From: Gyrodactylus bullatarudis
Lineage: Eukaryota > Platyhelminthes > Monogenea > Gyrodactylidea > Gyrodactylidae
Reading direction: 5' to 3'
Assembly (NCBI GenBank): GCA_012064415.1
Contig: SSNU01000208.1
Span: forward strand, 897,725 to 961,724
DNA length: 64,000 nucleotides
In this document: piece by piece, positions 35,001-44,900 of the stretch
How the letters are laid out: the number at the start of each line of letters is the position of its first letter
Numbering within the stretch: the first letter of the stretch is position 1
Position numbers and translations under genes: made by a program
Notes under the pieces: model-generated
Told to the model about the DNA's origin: nothing
What the model saw: the letters and a program-made list of their open reading frames with translations, nothing else
The model's database searches: none

Positions 35001-38000
35001 TAAAGGCAAAGTAGAGCATGAATGTCTAGAAAAGTGACATGCATAAAATTATTCCCGTTTTTGTTTTATTGTCTTTTGAATTTCTTACTTTTTGATTCTC
35101 GCATTAAATTTCATCAATCATAGATAATAATTTTTCATTTAAAATAAACTCGGAATTGGAATGCAATGTGTATCATTACATGTTACCGTGAGTTAGTTTG
35201 GATTATAATCAATGAATCTAAGCACTTGTTAGCTAGACCTACACTGAAAAGGTCAAGGTGAGGGTAGGAAATCTTATTTATTTAGTCTATATAAAGTTGG
35301 AACTTTGAATAGATTAATACAACTGTTGATCAATTAGAGGTTGTGGCTGAAAATTTTTAAAAAATCTCAAGTTTTCAAGACAAGGGTTGGTCTTTGAGAG
35401 AGATCAATGCCAAATTCATTTTCAACAAAGGCCTAGGAATTTTCAAATGTAATTGATTAACAAGTTGCTAGATACTAAGCTTCAAATGTATAGAAATCAA
35501 TGTACTATGCAATTCTAGATGTCATCATTCTCTTACTTGTAGTAACAAATAAGATATTACTGCTCTGAAACATGTTCTTACGAAATTATTAGCAACAAAA
35601 ATCAAAATTTATGTCAATTCTTGTAGTAAAATTCATTGAATAATCTTGGCGCCAGTTCAAAAATTGTCATTTCAAAAGTAGAGATTCTGTATATCTGAGA
35701 AAACTCAAAAAACAAATGGTCTTACATAGGGAAAAATGCTTAGTTTTGATCATCTTCAGAATGAGTTGGGAAATGTGCCTCTTACATTGGTCTCAAAAGA
35801 GAAAGAGATTGATTTCTGGTTAGTGGATCACTCTGTACGTCTGTCTGTTGCTTTTTTACAAAATGGAAAAGACAAATAATGTGAAAGGAGGATAAAATTA
35901 ATCAGCTTTTTCACATGGAGTTAGATAATTATAATTTGATTATTGATTTCTACTAACAAAAATGAATAAGTAACAACGTAGGAATATTTGCGACACACAG
36001 AATAATAGTGCCTACAAAATCATTATCGACATGTGTTCAGATGTATACTTCGATAAAATTTCATTTAGAGATTGGCTCACCAGATTTGTTTAAAATGAAT
36101 GAAAAATAGTATAATCATCAAACAGTCATTGATAGGGGTTGTAAATAAAAATTTCTCAATGAATTAAATGTGTATTATAAGTCAACCAACACACATATAT
36201 GGATTCGAGTAGGTTGAATTTTTATTTTACAAAGAATCTCTTTCAAAGTAGAATTGGGCGGCATCAAGCAAGTAAATGCACAGATGAATGGAAAAGAATA
36301 CATCTGGAGAGTAGAAAAGAAGGGATTCTTTCTTGAATTCATTTGTCTGGTTTAGCGAGGGTGAATTTTTAATTTTTTCTTCCTACATTTTTCAAGGTTA
36401 GTTTACCTGTTCCATGAGGAAATTGAAGGTGGTACGCTTTTGTTGGCCAATTAGTATTATTATTTTGGAAAAAAGTCTATTTTTAACCAAGAAGAAAGGG
36501 GGGAAGAAGGGAGAATTATTGATTTATGCAAATTCTTGATATTTGATTTGAGGTGCATATAGAGACAGAGAGATGACTAAAAATACAAGCGACTCACTCT
36601 CAGAATGATTGCAGGAAAAGTCTGTATTCTCTAGTGGACTTCTAGTGGGCAGATTGGCATTGGTATAGGCTCGTGAAAAGGCACCCGAGATGGTATAATG
36701 ACGGGGTATGTTATTTTTGCCTCTTGATAGACCGTTGATGTTGGTTAGAGCGGGAATGATTTCATCGTCTAGTTTGCCACTGCTGACGATCTGTTCTTCT
36801 TCTTCTTCGTCTACTTCTTCATTTATGGATGAGTCATCGGATGGGGAAGCTGTATCCTCTGATTCACTACAGGAGGGTTCAGTTTCCTTCAGTCTCATTA
36901 GATTAGGTCTGTAGAAATATTTGCTTAGTTTATGCATACATTTTCAATTGATTATGAATAGAATTACAGAATGAATTCTAATGGAATGGGTAAATGAATG
37001 TTTATTGTTCTATAGAGTGAATTTTCAAATTGAAAAATAAATGCGTTTCAGGACAAGGGGAAGAAGTAGTCGAGAGATAAAGAAAGAGAATACACGGAGA
37101 ATGTTGGCTTTGAGTTGGTTAAACTTTTGTCCCGAATCGAGAAAAAAGTTTAACCAAGAGCCACACCCCTAAACAGGACATTTTTTTAAAATAATAACCC
37201 TCACATGTCACCAATGGAACACAAGACAATTTCAACTGAAAGATACTTGGAATACTTTTCTCGAGTCTCATTAGAAAGGAAATTTATCAAGCTAGAAAAA
37301 TATGTGACGATGGTTTTACAATGGAGCTAATCAGGATGATTTTTTGAAAACCTATTTGCTGAAGCTTGGGAAAAATATAAAATAACTTTCTAAACTAAAA
37401 TAATAGCGGTAGTTTTATCTAAAAGGATTACTAGTTTTAGAGCCAAAAAGGCCTATTTTAACTTCGCCCTGTATGACTTGAATAATAACTCGGCTATGAA
37501 AAAATTCCCATCTTTAACTAGATTGCACACACTGAAAATACTGAAAAATATGAAAGATTGTAAACTAGTTCATATCAAAAATCTATACTTTTTTCAGTTC
37601 TAAATGAACCGCGTGCATTTCAATATGGAATTGATGTTGATCGACTTGTGAAAAACTAAATCTTTCCATTTTCAAATGTACAATTTCAATATTGAAATTC
37701 AAAAAGTTCATATAAAACTGAAACAGGTATAGTATAGTATATATAATAAGAGGGTTAAATGTATATGGAGATGAAGGAATGAGAATATGATCATAATTAG
37801 TAATAATGTATTACTTACTCGTTCTCTTCGTTTGAATTGGTCTCTTCCGTGATTATTTTATCTCGGCCCAGAGTCATATTGGCTGATAATTCCTATAAAT
37901 CCGAATTGAGAAAGAGAGAGAGAGAGAGATAAGTAGAGAAGAAACTCAAATAAAATTAGGATAAAATCATAAAACATACCCCTGGATTACTGCCATTGTA

Positions 38001-38979
38001 TCCTTCGTCATTCTCAATGCACCTGTTTCAAGTAAAATAAGTCATGAATTCCAAGGTCAACTCTCTTGATTAGATAGAGACTTACAAATTCTTCAAGTCA
38101 ATATTATCACTAATGCTACTGAGAATGGACCTTCGACTGAAAGAGCAAGAACTTGACAATGAAATTAGATCATCGCCAAAGTTTTGTGACAAGAAAGCAT
38201 TTTGCATTGAACTCATGCCGACATCATTGACACAGGCGAGTGCGTATTGTGCCAAAAGGTTCTGAGCATGTGAACTGAGGACTTCTTGATTTTTGAACTG
38301 AGACTGAAAGCTGGATATTTCCTCCTCAAGGCTGGCAACCTCTTTTAAAAGATTGACCTGAGAAGACAAGAAGGGTGAAATTGAATTGACCAGAGCTAAA
38401 AACCGAGACTGCTCTTCAAACATGAGTTCTTTAATGTGTGATATTTCTAAGTCCTTCCAGGAGTCGATAATCTTTTTGGTTTGAGCTTCTGCTTCCTGAA
38501 GGAGATGGGTTTTCTTTGGATTCTTTTTAATTTTGCGCTCTTTAAGCAGAGCTTTTCTATATTCCTCTCTGATGGCTTTGGAAGATTTCTGATGAGATTT
38601 TTCTAACGAAGATAGCTTCTTTTTCCAGTTATCCAATTGCTTAGCCAAGAGATTATTCACAGACTCATTTGAATTTTGAACAATGGGCTTTAAATGACAA
38701 TCCAAGTTTCTTTGAGTTTTTAGAATCTTAAATAAATGCAAGCTGATATTTTTAGCACCAGCAGTTGATAAACCAAAGTTTACAATCTTTTGGAAACTTT
38801 CTAGGTAATTTGCAATCGGATTAATTGTCGATTTGAGAACAGCATTGAGTTTATTCGATTTAGAGATGAAATCTTCGAACAGAAAGGATATATTCTAAAC
38901 TAAAAACTTCAAGAGTTACTTTAAGTTCTGTTTGGATGTTATTTTGTACATTCCACAAGACTTGTATGTTCTGCTCCAT
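29018..38979 (-). CDS. MTSS-like I-BAR (IMD) domain protein, nine exons
   Basis: Exons (high to low): 38979-38920, 38894-38086, 38022-37980, 37892-37819, 36908-36598, 34661-34362, 34170-33742, 29736-29627, 29065-29018. All junctions keep phase and give about 727 residues. Residues 1 to about 235 form an IMD/I-BAR domain: FLFEDFISKSNKL and NYLESFQKIV match the family's WEDFNSK and DAFQKV segments, followed by a long Lys/Glu-rich coiled coil and EEQSRFLALVNSISPFL. Later exons are Ser/Asn-rich with an acidic EEVDEEEEEQ patch. The family bends membrane outward and links it to actin. Introns grow from 25 nt to 4005 nt toward the 3' end. No WH2 actin-binding motif was found, and the last 48-nt exon is the weakest part of the model. 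Confidence 0.83.
30380..30900. mobile_element. Compound Penelope-like remnant: inverted head, tail, head
   Basis: A head segment runs on the minus strand from about 30690 to 30380. It is joined at 30690 to a plus-strand GIY-YIG tail (30691-30828, ending FFINMYKPNLCSKELFI, stop), which is joined in turn to the start of a plus-strand head (30838-30890, TATGTGAGCTTTTTCACC). Such tandem and inverted partial copies are typical of Penelope-like insertions. It lies inside an intron of the MTSS-like gene. Confidence 0.75.
30462..30495 (-). ncRNA. Minimal hammerhead candidate in Penelope head
   Basis: On the minus strand: CCA, CTGATGA (30491-30485), TCCTTTGA (a 2-bp helix II with a small loop), GAAA (30476-30473), then ATGCGCAT, which is self-complementary, and TTGG. 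CCA can pair with TGG as helix I. The self-complementary helix III suggests cleavage as a dimer, as reported for minimal hammerheads of Penelope-like elements. Confidence 0.5.
33350..33490. repeat. Intronic repeat R2, copy 1
   Basis: The blocks AAAATTCATTGAA, ATCTTGGCGC, GTTCAAAAATTGTCAT and TTTTGATCATCTT-like sequence recur in the same order at 35625-35775. Both copies lie in introns of the MTSS-like gene. Identity is moderate and no ends were defined. Confidence 0.5.
35625..35775. repeat. Intronic repeat R2, copy 2
   Basis: Direct repeat partner of 33350-33490, with the same block order and moderate divergence. Confidence 0.5.
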
Positions 38980-39201
38980 TCAATTCAATTTTACAAATTT
39001 CATTTAATAGAAATATTAAAACAACATTTCAATAGAAACCTTTTTCTTCGTCTCGACTAAATTACACTCAAACTTAAATATTTCTACTATTTTCGTGCTA
39101 TGAAATGTCTTTGGCAAAGACTCTGCCTAAAAGATTGGATTTCTTATTATAATATAATTTATTTTGAATTCATCATTGATAAAGGTAGTAAGTTATTCGT
39201 T

Positions 39202-39413
39202 TTAACAGCATCCTCTTCCACATCCTCCATATCCACCACCATACCGGTAACCAGAGAAAGGCCCAGTATTGCTCCAACCATGAGGGGGAACAAAATTACT
39301 ACCACAGGTTATCCAAGAACTGAAAAGATTAATCATTCTATGATAACTTACTGTCCTGGAAAGAATCCACATGGATCTGTGACATAATCGGAGCACACAG
39401 TTCTGCAACTCAT
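39202..39413 (-). CDS. 59-aa Cys/Gly-rich small protein, two exons
   Basis: Exon 1 is 39413-39352 and exon 2 is 39319-39202; the intron between (39320-39351) is only 32 nt, with GTAAGT and TTTTCAG ends. The spliced protein starts MSCRTVCSDYVTDPCGFFPG and ends in a Gly-Tyr-Cys run, GYGGCGRGCC. It has seven cysteines, no signal peptide and no membrane segment. A TATAAA-like motif lies about 45 nt upstream on the minus strand and AATAAA about 40 nt downstream. The start of the MTSS-like gene lies 222 bp beyond its stop, on the same strand. The composition recalls small Cys/Gly-rich structural proteins of sperm or cuticle; the function is unknown. Confidence 0.65.
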
Positions 39414-40021
39414 CTTCTTCTGTAGTTTATCTGATCAGAGAACATTTTCACTTCTGATTTTATACAATTTTTCAGACATCACACTCCTTCAAGATGTGTT
39501 ATTAGCTATGTTGAGGTCAGATATTTTGAACTGATTAACCCTTGTATTCTAACCGTTTCTCTGATTTTTGCACAAGAAATTGCACACTATGACTGTGTCT
39601 AAACTCAGAAAATAACGAGAAAAATGACTAATTTTCAGTTAATCATGATATCTTTTTTAAGTTTTATTTCTAGTACAAAAATGTCTACAAAATTTTTCCT
39701 TGGGTTTTCTAAAGATTTGCCCTCAAATCTAATGAAGGAACTAAATGAAAATAACAGCCGTGCTTAGGTTAACATTCCAACTAAAAGTCTCTTTAGTTTT
39801 ATTGTATAAAAAGGGTTAGGGGTCTGTAGTTTTTTTAGGAGCATGGGGTATCGGGGACTGAGTTATCATGAATGTGGATTGGTCTAATTATGACAATGTT
39901 GTCATGAGTCACTTGGGAGCTGATGGACTGGGGTGGGGGTTGTTTAGCGAGTATAAAAAATTAAAAATTGCGTAAAAAACTTAAAAACTCTTCCTTCCGT
40001 TGGCTTGACTCTTTCTCTCTC

Positions 40022-41219
40022 TCATTGACGATAAGAGGTTCGTTGTTCAGGGGAATGATGACTGGCTGGTGGTAGACTTGCCTTTTGTTGAGCTTTCATT
40101 TCCTGGTACATCATCATACCGTTGTTGTAGTTATTAGAGCCTTGTTGATGTCCATGATGATGGGGATGATGGTGTGAAACATGTTGTTGTTGCTGATGAC
40201 GTTGACCCATCATTGTTACAGGCATGCTATTGGCTTGATCGAGAAATTCGTATGATCTCGATCTATGACAAGTACCATTTTCACCTGCTGGGAACATCAT
40301 AGTCATCATTCCGTTTTGATTACCAACATTCTGTTGCATTGAATGCATTGAACAGCCTGGATTTATGCATTGGAATTGTCCAGTCCCATTGGCTGAGTTG
40401 ATGCCAGAGGGGAGAGTCGTGAAAATATTCTGGGAAATGAACGAGTTCCTTTGTAGATTCTTTGGACTGGCATTGTCCATTTCACGCTGGGCGTTTGTGC
40501 GCCATGCAGAACGGGATCTTTGATGGCTATTAGAAGAGCCATTGGCGTTTCCTCCACCATTGTAGGCATTTGGAAAAGTCCCATGACCCTCAAAGATTAG
40601 GCCGGGAGTGAGAATTTGTGAGAATCTATGCGGATCAATTGAACGTCCTCGTTCAGTTTGAAGAGGAGTGCCCAGAGTCTAAAAGATTTGTTTAAATAAA
40701 CAGAGACTCACGAGTTGTTGCATAGGTTCCTGGAGGAGGGTTTCAACATGATGACCGCCCAACTGTGGACCTGAACAGAAACAGGTGCAAGGAATCGGTT
40801 GACCCTGGAGATGTTGTTGCATAGTTTTATAGGTTCCAAATTCGTTATTTCCATTATTATTATTATTTTTGTTGTTATTGGATTCCTTATTTCTGCGAGA
40901 ACTCTAAAAGTAGGTAAGTAATAGAATGACCAATTTACAAGTGTATTATTCAACGGCATCGGTCTGGCAATATCCATGACTTGTTTGGGAACAAATGGCT
41001 GGGCTGTCATTGAGAGAGCAGTTGCCTCGTTACTCTTTACATTAGATCCAGACCTATGAGAGTGCATTGTACCAGAGGCCATGTTATTGCAATGTGTACA
41101 ATAGTGTTCAATTGGACCATCAAACGGGCATCTTTTATTATTTACATAATTCTCCATTGGACTTACGGATTGAAATAATTTCCCTGACAGCCATCATTCA
41201 TGTTAGAACAGTCAATCAT
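40022..41219 (-). CDS. 364-aa Met/His/Asn/Gln-rich protein, four exons with ultrashort introns
   Basis: Exons are 41219-41167, 41131-40939, 40903-40712 and 40678-40022, separated by introns of 35, 35 and 33 nt, all GT...AG. All four join into one open frame of 364 residues and none works without the splices. The N-terminal part has paired cysteines (CPFDGPIEHYCTHC, residues 19-32) that could bind a metal. The rest is low complexity: an Asn run, CTCFCSG, SRSAWR, QQQQ and a His cluster HHPHHHGHQQ. No family was recognised. The pattern suggests a disordered RNA-binding or regulatory protein, which is only an inference. It is divergent from the DCLK gene, with about 0.7 kb between the start codons. 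Confidence 0.78.
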
Positions 41220-41917
41220 GTTTCAGTGATGAATTAATTTGTGACTAATTTGAAATGAAAGTATCCTTCTTAAGCAAGTGAAAAGGGCTTGAAATTAAAC
41301 TTTTCTAGAGTAGCAAACGTTCTGAAACTCGATCAGAAATTCAGCAATTCAGTAGTAAGAAACGCAATATCACATTATTAGCGAAATATACTGTGAATGA
41401 GTGTGTCGACGTGTGAAAAGGCTTGAATCCATCATTGTGGTCATTCATGTGATTTTTCTGATCGTTATTCTAGAAAATGCTTCGTCTTTTTGTGTGATAT
41501 TGCTGAGTGGAGACATAGAGAGAATGAGAAAGAGTCTCAAAGCCAGAATACAGTAGAATAGAAAACGAACTCAATATTCAATACATATTTGAGAACTTCT
41601 AAATTATATAGAATTCAAAAGTATAATTATGAATAGATAGGAAAAGCTGAAAAGAGGGTTATAGTTTAGCATTATGGTTAAAATCTTTGAGAGATTGTAA
41701 CCCACGGGAATATTGGATGAGTATTTTGAACCAACATTCGTTATTGTTTTTCAAAACGTTTTTTACTTTTAGTTCATTTAAACTAGAACTATTTGCCGTT
41801 TTCTGTGCATTTCAAAAATGTCACATCATTTTCTCTGCCAATTCTGAAAACTCAAGCTACAATTTTGTTTTATTTAACCAATTTATAAAAACACAAATTA
41901 GTACAAATTCAAAATTA
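41220..41917. promoter_or_regulatory. Divergent promoter region
   Basis: This region separates the minus-strand 364-aa gene and the plus-strand kinase, so it should carry both promoters and 5' UTRs. No clear TATA box or known operator could be assigned. A frame open through 41687-41917 precedes the kinase start but reads as hydrophobic AT-rich sequ​ence and is taken as 5' UTR. Confidence 0.45.
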
Positions 41918-44900
41918 ATGTTAAGAGTCAGCAGTGGAAAGAATGATGACAATTCTAATAAAAACCGTAATCGAACTAAAAGAAAAAAACTAACAATCTT
42001 TCTAAATGGCAATCCAACATTTAAAGGACAAGAAATTTACTTTGATTTATTAGATTATCGAAGTCTAGATGAGCTACTCTCCTTCATTTCTAGTACAATA
42101 CAGACAGGCAAAGAAAATAAGCCAAATATTAGGCAGTTATTCACCCCCAGAGGCTTTCATCGTGTAAAACGAATCAAAGACATTGTTAATGGGAATGTCT
42201 ATGTATGTGCAGGGTCAGAGTTGTTCAAACCAATAAAGTATCCCTTTAACGATCCACTATCCATGGATAATTTACCTTTACCAATTTGCAGATATTCCCT
42301 TCACTATGACGAAGGCAAAGAAATTTGGAAACTCCATAGTTTTTTCTCACCTCAATCCAAAACAAGCGATCCAAACGAAAGGCTTTTGTTGATTGTTCGA
42401 AAATTTGGAAAATCAATTAATGTTTTAAATTATTACCTCAAGAAGAAATATGCTACAACTTTGGGTCAGGTTTACTCAGACATTTCCATTGCTTTCGGTC
42501 CGAAATGGTCATTCGATCGCATTAGATCCCTTTACCATCTCCATGGATGTGAAGTTCGTTCCTTACAAGAGCTTCTGAAAAATGATTCAATTTACATTGC
42601 AATCGGAAATAATCCCAGGATTAAAGGAGATAAAGAATCGTTCATGCATAGAGGATCTTCTTTCATTCCAGATGGCAATGAAATAAAAGTAAGTCTTTTA
42701 GTTAATTCTCTGTCTCTGTCTCTCTCTCTTGTTTTCTTCTCTTCAGTATACACAATAATAATTATGTCCTCTCTTTTCATTCTCATACTGGAGAAGAATA
42801 AAAATTAAGGGTCTCTTAATCCTTCAAAACATCCTTGTTTTCCTCTACATTAAATCTCAAGATTATTCAATCTAATCATCATCATTCTCAAGGGCTTCTT
42901 TTTGTTTCAATCCTCTTTGCATTTTTGGAAATGAAATAAAATTGAGCCAATTTCAGTCTTCTTTGGTCAGTTAGAATGATTAGAAAAAAGATTACTTATC
43001 ATTAACAGATTGAAAATAATTACATGTGGTTAAGACAAAAATATCCAATGTATTTAAATAAAAAAGTGAATAACAACATTTAGATGTAATTGTCACGAAG
43101 AAATAATAATGTATATAATTGGAATCCCACACATCTTTCACTACATTTTTAATCTCATTGACTTGTATTAAAACCAAATCTACATTGTTTTGAATTCATT
43201 GAAAAGAAAAAATTTAGATTATGAAAGGAATAGTAAAATTTCAAGAATTAATTGGAGAGTTTAGGTATTTTTTCAGCTCACAGTTCATTCGTTATTCTTA
43301 AACTTTTACTATTTCTTTCATAATTTGTAAATATTTTTCTTCAATGAATTCTTAACTAGAAAAACTACGTGAATTACTTGTTAGTCATTAACTTCACATT
43401 TTGATTGAAAAATTGTAAAATTTTATATTAATGTAAAGACTCAAGAGTATCGTTCTCATAGAGATTAAAATCTGGGTAAAAAGAATTTTTCACAAGCTTT
43501 CTTTTTGCTCCCCAGAAGAAGGCTTGTGAAGACTGAAAATTCTACAATCTTGACTCGAGTTTAAATATAATGGCTTAGATGTAGAAGAATAAAATTAAAC
43601 ACAAATCTATTTTTTTATTGAAATAATTTATTTACTCTTATTATCAGTTATTAATTAAATTTGGTTGTAAAGAGACAGGTCGACGAAGAATTCATCTTTT
43701 GAAAAGTGTTTAAAAGTTCAATGAAAACCTGCGTATTGCAATTTAGTTAATTTTCTTTTAGTTTTTGATAGAACTAATCAATCGGTAAACTTTTCCGGCC
43801 ATGAACATTGGTGGTGTGTTCAAATGGTTGTTGTTGTAACTGCTATACTTTTGGCCAGATGACAGGGACATTTCTCTTGACACTCTCTTACATTCACTAA
43901 AAAAGTGTTACTTTCATCCACCTGAATGTTTGTTTTTTATTATCCTTGACGTTTTGAAGTACATTGTCTGTGATGTTGGCAAAAATTCGTTTCTTAGAGG
44001 AATAGACATTTGCCAAGAGCAAATTCTTTTGTCCTTCTATTCCCACTTCAATTAGCCATCTCTCACTAGTTCTCCCCTCCCCATCTACAGAGAAAGGCCT
44101 TCCTCCCCATTTCGGTTCAGTATTGATTGATGAGTCTCTAATTGGTGATTGTGACAAAATTCCTCATTGTACTACATTTGTTGTATAATTGAAAGAAATA
44201 ACTCTGTCAAATTTCATTTGACTCAAAGGTAAAAGAGTAGTTGTAGTAACTCCATACAAAACTATACATTCTTCTCGAATTCATGAGTTTAGTGTGTGAG
44301 TTTAGCGAGTGTCTATGTCAGAATATGTGCGTGTTATTATAAGCAAGAAAGTGAGAAATCATCTTGTTTCAAGTGGTCACATGTGAGAGAATGTCTTGGC
44401 GACAAGATGTACATTTGTGGTTCACATTTCCGAGTATTGTTATTCTCTCTTTCAGCTCACTCACTAAAAGAGTAGTAAAAGAATTTCTTGAATAAAAAAG
44501 ACCAACCACTAGAATAACAAGTTTCTGTTTCTGTTCTCTCTAATTAAGACCAGTCTTAATAAACCTAAATGGCATGAAGATGACAATTAAGTTGTTTTAC
44601 AAAAAACTCACTTTACTTTTCTCCAAAAATTTATTTTTCGAATAATAAAACTAGCCAATAAGTTGTGGAAATTGAGAAAAATCAATCAGACCAAAATTAG
44701 GCCGTTTTTCAAATTTTGAAAATTGCACCGAATTTCCACCTTTTCAACTTTCAAATCCAAAGTTTTTATCGATTTCAAAGATTTTAAGCAGTTGAATGCA
44801 GATATTTGAGATCACCAATAGACAAGGCACTCGAATTCGGCTGCGGAAATTCCCAGAAATCGACATTATTGTGAGAAATGGGAAAATTTGAATTCTTTGT

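Noticed and set aside
43480..43550. Further copy of the GAAGAAGGCTTGTGAAGA loop motif
   Set aside because: It resembles the loop at 2322 but lacks the GAAAC half and has CCAGAAGA instead of CTGAAGA. Listed only as a likely decayed relative.
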